A stretch of DNA of 64,000 bases. It comes from Nautilus pompilius. Its lineage: Eukaryota; Mollusca; Cephalopoda; Nautilida; Nautilidae. This document shows, in pieces, positions 22,701 through 31,600 of this stretch. A program made the translations under genes and the position numbers. The stretch is taken from positions 186,001 to 250,000 of the forward strand of contig JACATO010000930.1 of the NCBI GenBank assembly GCA_018389105.1, in the 5' to 3' direction. The notes below the pieces were generated by a model, which was not told the DNA's origin, made no database searches, and saw only the letters and a list, made by a program, of their open reading frames with translations. Positions within the stretch are counted from its first letter, which is position 1; every line of letters starts with the position of its first letter.

Positions 22701-22819
22701 AAAATTTAGTCGGGGGAGGGGAAGGGGAAAGCGTTCCACATACGTACCTTTTCTAATATTGGGCCGATGACGACCGGAATCATCATCGCTGTGTACAGGG
22801 ACTCGTCGCCCATGGTCAT
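13635..22819 (-). CDS. PDCD10: Programmed cell death protein 10 (CCM3), complete seven-exon gene
   Basis: Complement join of 13635..13716, 14349..14431, 16579..16663, 19819..19945, 20150..20276, 21962..22015 and 22748..22819 gives 209 aa (human 212) with every phase consistent and GT-AG introns. Family matches in order: SLYTAM at the N-terminus, [12 protein letters not shown] (human [12 protein letters not shown]), [16 protein letters not shown] followed by [47 protein letters not shown] and [15 protein letters not shown]. Human PDCD10 has an N-terminal dimerisation domain that pairs with GCKIII kinases (STK24/25/26) and a C-terminal focal-adhesion-targeting-like helical bundle that binds CCM2, striatins and paxillin LD motifs; it acts in STRIPAK, Golgi and junction control (known). 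The loop before KKDF ([10 protein letters not shown]) diverges most. No other gene lies inside it. Confidence 0.95.
13717..14348 (-). other. PDCD10 intron 6
   Basis: AT-rich, GTGAGT donor, no recognisable element. Confidence 0.8.
14349..14431 (-). CDS. PDCD10: PDCD10 exon 6
   Basis: 27 codons plus [22 protein letters not shown] and KDYFKDN, matching human [21 protein letters not shown]. A long pyrimidine tract and ctag acceptor precede it; the donor is GTGAGT. Confidence 0.93.
14432..16578 (-). other. PDCD10 intron 5
   Basis: Contains a mariner-type MITE at 15210-15550. A segment near 15048-15090 (ctggctggtgaagaaacc...gggaggtac) is shared with 29058-29107, so a dispersed repeat lies here too. 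Otherwise AT-rich and featureless. Confidence 0.7.
15210..15550. mobile_element. Short mariner-type inverted-repeat element (MITE)
   Basis: The left end CAGGGTGTTCCAAAA (from 15210) and right end TTTGGACACCCCG (to 15550) are imperfect inverted repeats. Both are flanked by TA (15208-15209 and 15551-15552), the target of Tc1/mariner insertion. The 341-bp interior has no transposase, so it is a deletion derivative or MITE. Confidence 0.7.
16579..16663 (-). CDS. PDCD10: PDCD10 exon 5
   Basis: One base plus 28 codons: [17 protein letters not shown] then [11 protein letters not shown]. Acceptor tttcttcag, donor GTAAGT. The first half matches human DIASAIKELLDTVNNV; the second half is lineage-specific. 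Confidence 0.92.
17254..17373 (+). mobile_element. tRNA-derived SINE
   Basis: A pol III A box-like TGGCACAGTGG at 17262-17272 and a B box-like AGATTCAATCC at 17305-17315 lie 32 bp apart, the arrangement of a tRNA head. The sequence after the B box is not an acceptor stem, so this is a SINE and not a tRNA gene. It ends at a TA that also serves the next element. Confidence 0.72.
17374..17945. mobile_element. pogo/Tigger-like non-autonomous element, right end lost
   Basis: Starts CAGTCGACCC after a TA, the style of Tigger/pogo ends. It continues with repeated TTCGTGG/ATTCGCAG blocks and ends in a segment with GAACGTAACCCCCGCGAT, as seen near the 3' ends of Tigger-type elements. The expected closing inverted repeat GGGTCGACTG is missing, so the right end is truncated or mutated. 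No transposase frame. Confidence 0.6.
18473..18496. repeat. (GACT)6 microsatellite
   Basis: Six perfect tetranucleotide copies. Confidence 0.95.
19757..19788. repeat. (GA)16 microsatellite
   Basis: A pure GA run 30 bp from the PDCD10 exon 4 donor, on the intron side. Confidence 0.95.
19819..19945 (-). CDS. PDCD10: PDCD10 exon 4
   Basis: Two bases, 41 codons and [20 protein letters not shown] then [17 protein letters not shown] and KLFLDTI, matching human MIERPEPEFQDLN...[22 protein letters not shown]. Donor GTGAGG. Confidence 0.94.
20150..20276 (-). CDS. PDCD10: PDCD10 exon 3
   Basis: 42 codons plus [18 protein letters not shown] then [18 protein letters not shown]. Acceptor ttgccag, donor GTGAGG. 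It spans the link between the dimerisation domain and the C-terminal bundle; human PGLTQDII...FTESLLRMA aligns. Confidence 0.92.
20277..21961 (-). other. PDCD10 intron 2
   Basis: Contains a LINE reverse-transcriptase fossil (21330-21770) in antisense orientation; otherwise no recognisable feature. Confidence 0.75.
21330..21770 (+). mobile_element. LINE reverse transcriptase fossil
   Basis: Shifted plus-strand frames give [12 protein letters not shown] and SGKSCITS (about 21353-21420), the conserved non-LTR motif ENNLLSxSQHGFxxGRSC. Then comes [17 protein letters not shown] (about 21636-21680), where active copies read FADDTKxxGxxxxxEDV. The catalytic Asp-Asp is lost. The spacing is shorter than in an intact enzyme, so part is deleted. 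Jockey/CR1-like by motif; clade not determined. Confidence 0.65.
21962..22015 (-). CDS. PDCD10: PDCD10 exon 2
   Basis: Exactly 18 codons, [18 protein letters not shown], flanked by ttttacag and GTAATC. Identical to human at AAQTLRAAF. Confidence 0.94.
22016..22747 (-). other. PDCD10 intron 1
   Basis: AT-rich towards its 3' end and GC-rich near exon 1. No element recognised apart from poly-A and poly-T runs near 22380-22420. Confidence 0.75.
22748..22819 (-). CDS. PDCD10: PDCD10 exon 1
   Basis: 24 codons, [20 protein letters not shown] then ILEK, before the donor GTACGT. A second in-frame ATG lies two codons later. SLYTAM matches human SLYAVM. Confidence 0.88.
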
Positions 22820-23700
22820 GGTTGTAGCCTTTGGTGGAGGCGTCCTACCACTACAAACGTTTCGATGATAGAATCGGGATTACCGATATACAGACCTGCG
22901 TTACTCGAGGAGACACGGGTCGTTAATGTTGTTGTTGTTGTTTTTTCTCCTCCCCCCCCCTGTCTCTCTCTCTCTCTCTCCGTAAGTGTAGCCGGGGCTG
23001 GAGCCTTCAAACTTCGCCCAGCCGAGCCCAGAGGAAACCACGACGCTGGGAGACGACTTTGGATAATCCGGAGAATTTACTGATTAATTAAATCCGGCGA
23101 GGAGTAAAAAGTTTAAAATAAAGTTGTTGTTTTTTTTTGTTTTTTTTTCTTTAAAAAAAAAAAAGGTTGGGGTGGAGGGACAACGTAGCCCTTATGTCAC
23201 TCTAGCGCTTTCATGAGCCAATAAAAGAATTAATCCTTCGTCTCCCGGAAATTTTGAGGCTTTTTCTCTCTTTTTCTTTTTGAAAAAAAGAAAAAATGGC
23301 GATTTATCACGTTTTTCCTGCTCTCCCCGAAATAGAGAGCTCTTCACGTCGTCGGATAACTCCTCCTACATCGTGCTAGTAAGTTAGCTGAGTTGTTGTT
23401 GTCACACCTGAAGACTTCGAACACACCCATGTTTACGGTTGACGAGAAATTAATCGATAGATGGAATAAAGCGGATTTTAAAACGCGCCTGGAATGTTGT
23501 TTGTTTTGTTTGTGGTTGATCAGTGAGAATCTTCGGTACAATAGGAAACACTGAGGGGGGGGGGTTATGACAATTCATTAAATTTGATTGTTTAATCGAA
23601 TCAGGCGAATTCCGCATCAAATGTCAGATGAAGCGAACGAAGTTTTCTGTCTGCCTTATTCAACAGAGATGGCTGTAGGAAAAGGATACTAGGAACGTCG
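22820..23700. promoter_or_regulatory. Likely PDCD10 promoter and 5' UTR region
   Basis: Relatively GC-rich sequence upstream of the PDCD10 ATG, with a (GTT)n run, a C run and a (TC)n run at about 22930-22985. The transcription start is not determinable. Past about 23100 it becomes AT-rich with poly-T tracts. Confidence 0.4.
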
Positions 23701-23713
23701 AAAAAAGATTTTA

Positions 23714-24669
23714 GAAAGGTGGAAGAAAGAAGATGAGAGAGAGGTGGAAGAAAGAGGAAGATGAGAGAGATGGAAGAAAGAGGAAGATGAGAGAGGCAGA
23801 TGGAAGAAAAGATGAAAGAGATGGAGGAGAGAGGAAGATGAGAGAGAGATGGAAGAAAGAGGAAGATGAGAAAGATGAGAGAGGTAGATGGAAGAAAGAA
23901 GATGAAAGTGAGAGGAGCAGATGGAAGAAAGAGGAAAATGAAAGTGAGAGATGGAAGAAAGAAGATGAAAGAGATGGAGGAAAGAGGAAGAGAGAGAGAT
24001 GGAAGAAAGAGGAAGATAAGAAAGATGAGAGAGGCAGATGGAAGAAAGAAGATGAAAGAGATGGAGGAGAGAGGAAGATGAGAGAGAGAAGAAGAGGAAG
24101 ATGAGAAAGATGGAAGAAAGAGAAAGATGAGAGAGGCAGATGGAAGAAAGAAGATGAAAGAGAGAGATGGAAGAAAGAGAAAATGAGAGAGGCAGATGGA
24201 AGAAAGAAGATGAAAGTGAGAGGAGCAGATGGAAGAAAGAGGAAGATGAGAGATGGAAGAAAGAGAAAGATGAGAGAGGCAGATGGAAGAAAGAGGAAGA
24301 TGAAAGTGAGAGATGGAAGAAAGAGAAAGATGAGAGAGGCAGATGGAAGAAAGAAGATGAAAGTGAGAGGAGCAGATGGAAGAAAGAGGAAGATGAGAGA
24401 TGGAAGAAAGAGAAAGATGAGAGAGGCAGATGGAAGAAAGAGGAAGATGAAAGTGAGAGATGGAAGAAAGAAGATGAAAGAGATGGAGGAAAGAGGAAGA
24501 GAGAGAGATGGAAGAAAGTGAGAGATGGAAGAAAGATGAAAGAGATGGAGGAGAGAGGAAGAGAGAGAGAGATGGAAGAAAGAAGAAGTTGAAAGAGAGA
24601 GAGAGATGGAAGAAAGAGGAAGGTGAGAGACGAAGAGAGAGATGGGAGATGGAGAGAGAGAGAGAGAGG
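23714..24669. repeat. Purine-rich minisatellite (GAGAGATGGAAGAAAGA-like units)
   Basis: About 950 bp almost wholly A and G on the plus strand, built from short units on the theme GAGATGGAAGAAAGAGGAAGAT, with variants carrying GGCAGATGG or GGAGCAGATGG. A larger block repeats with a period of about 147 bp (compare 24191 onward with 24338 onward). Because the strand is nearly stop-free, long frames exist on both strands (for example 362 codons on the minus strand, Ser/Leu/Phe-rich); these are artefacts of composition. Confidence 0.95.
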
Positions 24670-25439
24670 ATTCTAAAATAAAATTCTTTAAAAAATAGGA
24701 TTTTACAAAATAGGCTGTAAAGGGTTCGGGTAAAAGTGTCATAGAACCGCTATTGTTTGCTAAGTTATATTCAAAACCTTCGATTTCAGTTTGAATCATT
24801 ATGCATTGTTGTTTTTCAATGACATTTCTAAAATGTTCCCCTCATGCTACAACTTTCGCAGACAAAAGGAATTTCTAGACGTTTATGAAGACATCTCTCC
24901 GTTCACCGCGGGGTCCACGCTCAACTTTAAAAACAAGAAGCAGACATATGCACTCTATACGGTGTTTTCTCCGAACGATGCGGACCCCATCCATGTATCC
25001 GTCTGTCTTAGGTGGAGGAAGAGAGTTTGAAATTCGACAAAACTCGAGGATGTAAAGACATTTTTTTCAACCCCAATTGCGAAGAAGGGGCAAAAGTCGG
25101 TGACTCCCGCATTAAGTTACCTTTACAGAGTTGGGAGGGGGGGGAGAAGGAGGAAGTGTTTGCAACTGACTGAATCACTCCAGGAGAGCTGGGTTATCCA
25201 GACGTGGTCAGGAAGGAACAGGTAGATAAAGAGTAGCTTTAGACAAAGGACGATTCCATGTCTGCTCGACAGGCCAGTCGATCTTTAGACCTAGGAATGG
25301 GGGACATTTTAATTTTGTTACAGGGGTGGTGGTGGGGGGGGGCATTGATTAAAACAGGCTCCCTTTCTCTATACTCCCCTAAATTTTTATAAATAAAAAA
25401 AGATGTTTTAATTTTAAGAAATAGTAAAACCAAAAATAA

Positions 25440-25660
25440 AATACCAGCAACCTTTCACCCCCCCTGCCCCTTGGGAATGGATCGATCTTGGCGCGGGAGA
25501 TTCGGACAGTCGTCCATAGTAAAATAATGGAGGTGGAATTGCTGGGCGAGCATCGTCGAGGGAAGGGGACAGCGGACGAACCGCGCGTGCGGCTGGACTG
25601 AAGGGGATTCGAGCCAGCTGACTGAGTGGTAGTTAATTGTTACTGCTGGGTGAGTTAACT
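25440..25660 (+). promoter_or_regulatory. GC-rich promoter-like stretch with a strong plus-strand donor
   Basis: A local CpG-rich island (gcgcgggaga, ccgcgcgtgcgg) ends at 25649 just before GTGAGTTAAC, a good splice donor. This looks like a non-coding first exon of a plus-strand gene, possibly the one at 34053, which has an acceptor at 34000. This is inference only. Confidence 0.3.
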
Positions 25661-25979
25661 GTTTTTGTTCGGCGTGAACTCGGCCGCCGTTTACAGCCCA
25701 TTATCGGGATGGGATGGGACGGGATGGAGAGAGGTGGGGGGGGAGGGCTGAAGGAAGGGCGCTCTTTAAATCGCTTCATCGATTTCGTTTGTTGGTTTAT
25801 TGATTGATTAAAAAAATCTTTCTTTTTAAAGCAGAAACAGCTGCCTTCCACAGTGGAAATCGAACCCAAGTTTTGAACGGGAGAGGAAGATAAGTTAGCA
25901 GAATTGAATTTTAAGGTTTAAAGTTTTTTTTTTTTTTTAACTAGAAAAGTTTGATATCTCAATCTACGGTTTGATCTCC

Positions 25980-25985
25980 CCATCT

Positions 25986-26019
<34 letters not shown>

Positions 26020-26500
26020 CATCCCTCTTTCCATCCCCTCTCTCTCTCTCTCTCCATCCCCCCTTCTCTCTCTCTCTCCATCCCCCCTTCTCCTCTCTTT
26101 CTCCATCCCCCCTTCTCTCCCTCTTTCCATCCCCCCTTCTCCTCTCTCTCTCTCCATCCCTCTCTCCATCCCCCCTCTCTCTCTCTCCATCCCCCCTTCT
26201 CTCTCTCTCTCTCCATCCCCTCTCTCTCTCTTTCCATCCCCCCTTCTCTCTCTTTCCATCCCCCCTTCTCTCCTCTCTCTCTTCCATCCCCCCTTCTCTC
26301 CCTCTTTCCATCCCCTCTCTCTCTTTCCATCCCCCCTTCTCTCCCTCTTTCCATCCCCCCTTCTCTCCCTCTTTCCATCCCCCCTTCTCTCTCTTTCCAT
26401 CCCCTCTCTCTCTTTCCATCCCCCCTTCTCTCTCTTTCCATCCCTTCTCTCTCTTTCCATCCCCCCTCTCTCTCTCTCCATCCCCCCTTCTCTCTCTCAC
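25980..26500. repeat. Pyrimidine-rich minisatellite (CTCTCTCTTTCCATCCCCCCTT-like units)
   Basis: About 520 bp of nearly pure C/T on the plus strand in units of roughly 17 to 24 bp, each with TCCATCCCC flanked by CT runs. Followed by (CA)n and (GT)n runs to about 26590. The long frames on both strands here (for example 253 codons, Gly/Arg/Glu-rich) are low-complexity artefacts. Confidence 0.95.
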
Positions 26501-26799
26501 ACTCACACACACGCTGTTTGGGAACGGTGTGTATGTGTGTGCATGAAGTCTTGTTGCCAAATTTGTGGGAGGGCAGGACACACACACACAATCCACTTGA
26601 GATGAGGTATATATGATGTATGATTTCTCCCCCCCCCCAACCACCGCCACCACAAACTCTCCCGAGAAGAATACCGCAACTGGTGACTCTTACCTGAAGA
26701 TGCTTCAAATGTTTCTTCATTCCATCTTTAGATCATGGCCCAGTAAAGGACCCTCCATCTGATTATGGCTTAAAAGTTTGAACTTACCTCAGCGAAACC

Positions 26800-27015
26800 T
26801 TTTCACAGATCAGTAGCCCACTGTGTGGGTCACCTGACTTGACCCCAATGGACTACTTCCTTTGGGAAAAATTGAAATCCAATGCATCTTCAGATAAGCT
26901 TCAAGATTTGGAGGACTTTAAGGCAAGAATTTATCATGAGAAAAGTGTCATAACTCATGAACTACCAGTGGACATTTTCACAGCATTTGAAAACAGGCTT
27001 CAACACTATAGATAA
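26800..27015 (+). mobile_element. Tc1/mariner-superfamily transposase fragment (C-terminal)
   Basis: An uninterrupted stretch of a longer, otherwise broken frame reads SPDLTPMDYFLWEKLKS, then KLQDLEDFKARI and AFENRLQHY before a stop. This is the last catalytic region and tail of DDE transposases (SPDLTPxDFFLW motif). The catalytic core upstream is missing or unrecognisable. Confidence 0.72.
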
Positions 27016-27308
27016 TGATGGCAGAAGTGTAGAAATCTGAAATTTGTGTAAACATTTGTATAACTATTATTGGAACTTACATGCATTACCATTATTTCTA
27101 TATTTAGTAAACTTTTTTGACATGAGGGGATCAAGAAACAAAATGCATTAGCTCAGAAGTCATTGACCATTTCACACACTGTCAGAAAAAATTTCTACAG
27201 TAACATCTTAGCTGGCAGACTATCTGCCATTGGTAGTAGTAGTAGTAAACTGGTTAGAAAACATTTTGTAGGTTAATTAAAGGGCTTAACTGAGCAAACT
27301 GAAGATAA

Positions 27309-28648
27309 CACTGGAAAACAATGATTTTGCCACTGGAGCACTATCATGCTTGCTTTGTAGTATTTTACATGCTGATTTCAAATCTGAAAACAGTTTTTCT
27401 CTAGGACGTCATGTTTTTTAGTTATGGCATGTGACTGATGAATGGAGGTTATTCATAGACTAGCAAATTAAACCTTAAAGCTGTGCTGTTACATCATGGT
27501 AACCAAAAACCTTCGGTTCCTATGGCTCATGCAGTTGGCTTGAAAGAGATATACAAGTCGATGGAACTCCTTTTGAAAGTGACAAGTTATTCGGATCATA
27601 AATAGAAAATTTGTGGTGATCTCAAAATTATTTCTCTCCTCGAATTACAGCAAGGGTATACAAAACACGTGTTTCTTACATCTTTGGAACAGCCATGATG
27701 CCATCCATTACACTTGAAAAGAGCGGCCTATGTGACAGGAACCTATAGTTGGCAGGTACAATGTGCAACATATGCCATTGGTAGACTCAGAATGTCTATC
27801 TTCCATCACTTCATATCAAACTTGGAGTTATGAAAAACTTTGTCAAAGGCATGGATAAAGACAGTGATGACTTCAAATACCTAAGAGACAAGTTTGGTGC
27901 TGACAAAAGTAAAGATAAACTCAAAGAAGGAATTTTTGTGGGGCCCGAAATTCGAGAACTCTTGTGTGATGACGGGTTCAAAAAATAAGCTGAACCCACT
28001 GGAGTCTGCAGCATGGGAAGCATTTATTTTAGTTGTACAGAACTTTATTGGCAAATATAGAGCTGAGCACTATGCTGAGTATGTGGAAAACATGCTAATG
28101 GCATATCAGTGAATGGGGGCCAGGATGTCTCTAAAGATGCATTTTCTGCATTTGCATCTTGATTTTTTTCCAACCAATCTAGGCGTCACCAAGATATAAA
28201 GGTGATGCAAAGTAGATATGGCAAATTAAATCCCAACATGATGGGTGATTACTGTTGGTTCCTCCAAAGGGAGACTGATACCTCACATAAGCACAAGAAC
28301 AAGTGTCTGAAACATCTTTGAACATTTGGAATGTACCTACTATGTAAGTTAAATGCATTCCATATCTTCCATACTGCTTTTATCAGTCTTTCTCATGCAT
28401 CTGTTGTCTGATCATGGTAAATATGTTTCACATTAAACATTTGAATACCAAATATTATTGTTCAAGCTTTATATATATATAGTTCACATAATATAGCATT
28501 AGTGGTGAAATTCCTCCTTATGCATGTCAAAAACCTGATGTCCTAGCCAAATTCTGATTTCAGATTTGAAATCAGCACCCAAAATTTAGCTGAGATCAAC
28601 CAGATTTTGCTCAGTAGCAGACAAAAAATTTCATTTTGTTGTCCAGTG
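27309..28648 (+). mobile_element. Decayed DNA transposon, copy B, same family as 8134-9330
   Basis: Opens CACTGGAAAACAA and closes TTGTTGTCCAGTG, matching copy A at 12 of 13 and 13 of 13 terminal bases. Broken plus-strand frames read HIKLGVMKNFVKGMDKD (about 27815), KLKEGIFVGPEIRELL, LESAAWEAFILVVQNFIG (about 27992), MSLKMHFLHLHLDFFPTNLG (about 28122), RHQDIKVM and NMMGDYCWFLQRET, ending KCLKHL and TGA at 28319. About a dozen residues (the SDEHGERF region) are deleted between NLG and HQD. Better preserved than copy A in its second half, but carrying frameshifts and a stop. Confidence 0.82.
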
Positions 28649-31600
28649 TTATGGTTCATTTTAAACTTCACAATTATTTTGTTTTTGGAATGGATGCAGA
28701 ATTTTTAGGTACTTTCAAAATTTCTCACTACATTTGCATTTATTGTTTATCAAAGAAAAACATTTAAATAAAGTTAGATCTGTGTAGCAATAATTTTTAA
28801 TAAACTGACTAAAGTAGAGAAGGAGTGCTAGATATCTTTCTTCAAGGAATGCTGTTTCCCAACAAATCTATTTTTGTTACTCCTTCAAACCTGCAAGCCA
28901 ATGGCAAATAAAGCATCTTGCCAGAGGAAACTCCTTGTTTCAATTTCCTAAAACAAGTGAAGGAGAACAGTGCAGAGATTGGCTACATACTCACTGCAGA
29001 ACATCCCTCCAAGAATCGTTCATTTTTTTTTAGATGTGGGAAGAAACTGGAGAGCCTGGCTGGTGAAGAAGAAACCATGTTAGGGAGGTACTCTGAACCA
29101 AGCTGGGAATTTCACATCCTTCAAACATGTATGTACTGCACTATAGCTCATGTTTAGAAGTCTATAAAATACGGTATGCAAAATAGTTTTGGGTTTGAAC
29201 ATCATAACTTTTAGACTTTAAAAGAAAAAAACACAGACAAATGTAGTTCAAAGTTATTGATAGTGGAATAATTATTTCTTGTATGCATTTGATAATTTGT
29301 AATATAAGGAATTGAAAAAAGTATGCAATGACTGTTCTTTCCTTTATGGTTTCTAAGTCCTATGGAACTTTGCAGACATCAAAGTAATGTTCTTCAGTCT
29401 ATACTTTTTGCAACATTTCAAAAACCTTCAATAACTCACCTTGGCATCCTGCAATGGAATTTTTTTTCTTTTCCCCTCTCCTTACAAATTGCACCAGAGG
29501 AAAAGACCCCAAACCATGTTTACTTCTATCTAGAAAAAAAAACTGGTTAGTCAGCATGCCAACTGAAGCATTTCTACAATGTATTTAGCATCATGTTTCA
29601 CCTTTAAATGGTTTATCATATTGGTAGTTGTAACTGTCTTTGCAGTTTTTCTACCTTGAGAGATTTCCTGATTTCAAATCTTGCATTTAGCTTTGAATGA
29701 ATCTTTTTGAATCACAAAATAATTTCATATAGCTTTTTGAAGAAATCTCAACCTTTAAAATATTTAGACACTTATCTGGAAATGGACAAATGTCAGTGGT
29801 TAGCCCGCTATAGTTCTAACTCATAATTTCTCAGCTAAAAAGGATCTGAAGAAACTGATCAGCCCCAATATTCAATTTTTAAAATATCAACCTGCAATGT
29901 AGGTTCTATGACATTCTTGATTAATGAAGTATTACAGTATCACTAAAATACACTGCTGTAGTTACCAACTCCAGCTACAGTAAAAACTGTTTACTTTTCT
30001 TGGGCAGAAACCATGTGGCTGTTACTACAGTACCCTTTCATACAATTATCCAATATACTGCAGTGGCAGCTTGATTACTCAGCTTGTTAATATTTTAAAG
30101 GAAAATTATTTGAATTAGCAATTCCTGATCAGTCAACACACACAAGAATGAATTTTAAAGCAAAACCAGTGGAGAGGCTTTCTGTAACATGAAAAATCAG
30201 ACTTTAATGTTATACTAGTTGCTTGCTTTGGAATATGCAAAATGCATGCACATTCCATAATCAAAACAAAGTTTTGGATATATATTTTGTTTTTAAAAAA
30301 AAATAAAAAGGAAAGAAAATTCTAATGCAACACAAACAGGCACTCCATGCAATGATCATCTCTGATTTCAACCATCTTTTAAATAATTTTCAAGGTCTAT
30401 GTATCCTTTGATTAATGACAAAAATAACTAACAAACAAGCAATAGTACATTGGCAGAATGTTACAATACATCTCAAGGTTTATAAAGTTTCATCGACATA
30501 TCTGTCCTAATGGGAAAAGGGGGGCTTTTTAGACCTATTTATTTTCATGCTTGTGAGGATTCTGTGTACAGAAATACATTTCTGGCTTTCCAGTAGCTGG
30601 AGGCCCAAATTTCTCTTATGAAGTTTTCTAATCAATAATTGGCTGTTTGATTATTAGTTTATCCATAGATTTAATATTGTATAACACTAAGGTTTTAGCA
30701 AGTTAGTAGCTGGACTGACATATTTGTATTTTGAATGCAGGGATATTGATAAACTTTTGTCTGTAGTATAGTGTTAAGCTCCATATGAGTGTTTGCAAGG
30801 GAGGCAAGATGGGGAACTGCCTCCCACCCCCTGGAAAGTTGATGGTGATTATGTGATGATATCATTTTTTGCTGGATTCTCAATGCTCACTGGTGTGTGG
30901 TGAATTGGGCAAGAAATAATGAGTCTGAACACCTGGCCAAAGGTCAAAGGCTGGGAAGAGAGTAGCCATATGGGAAAATACAATACAAGCTACTGGCAGA
31001 GCAGGCATGTGTCAAAGTAAATAGCTAAACCATCTGCATCTTCTAGTTTGGAGAAACAAACTGATAGGTTAATTAAGAAATGTAGGGGGTCACCAGTTGG
31101 TTAATATAACTGTTTTGATTAGTTAGTGACCCTAGCAGTGCTTCTAATTGGTTAATTGAACTAAGAGCTAGGAGCCACTCAGATTCCACTAGGCTATAAA
31201 AATTGGCAAAGAAATCCTTATCCAATAGCTGAGTGGCCCAGTCATGTCAAGCCAAGTATGGCTTACATTTTTATTTTTTAGATATCTTGGTAATTCTAAT
31301 TTTTTTAAAATGGATGTCAGAAAGTTTTAGCAAAGCAGAAATCAGAAACCCAAGAGAAGAAAGCAAGAACTTATGAACAAAGCTGCATCATCTCTGGTCC
31401 AGATTCAACAACAGCAGTTAAATGTGATCAACCCAATCATAATATTGGATTACGTGTTAATTTATCTATAAAACTAATGGAGGATCTTTAACACAATCTA
31501 CATGTAAAAGCAGCATGAGTTTCTGTTGTGCATAGCTAAATCAGTATTTACCATGACTTGGTTATTTATCACACCTAAAAGGAGCAATTTGTAAATATTG

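Noticed and set aside
23711..24799. 362-codon minus-strand frame (Leu/Ser/Phe-rich) and several 70-140-codon plus-strand frames
   Set aside because: They lie within the purine satellite. Repeats with few stop-forming combinations stay open in several frames at once; the peptides are low complexity.
24791..25030. 79-codon plus-strand frame between the satellites
   Set aside because: No recognisable domain and no flanking splice structure; could be an exon but I cannot support it.
25918..26720. Overlapping frames of 187-253 codons (Gly/Arg/Glu-rich minus strand, Ser/Pro/Leu-rich plus strand)
   Set aside because: Same artefact in the pyrimidine satellite; no start context, no domain, all frames open.
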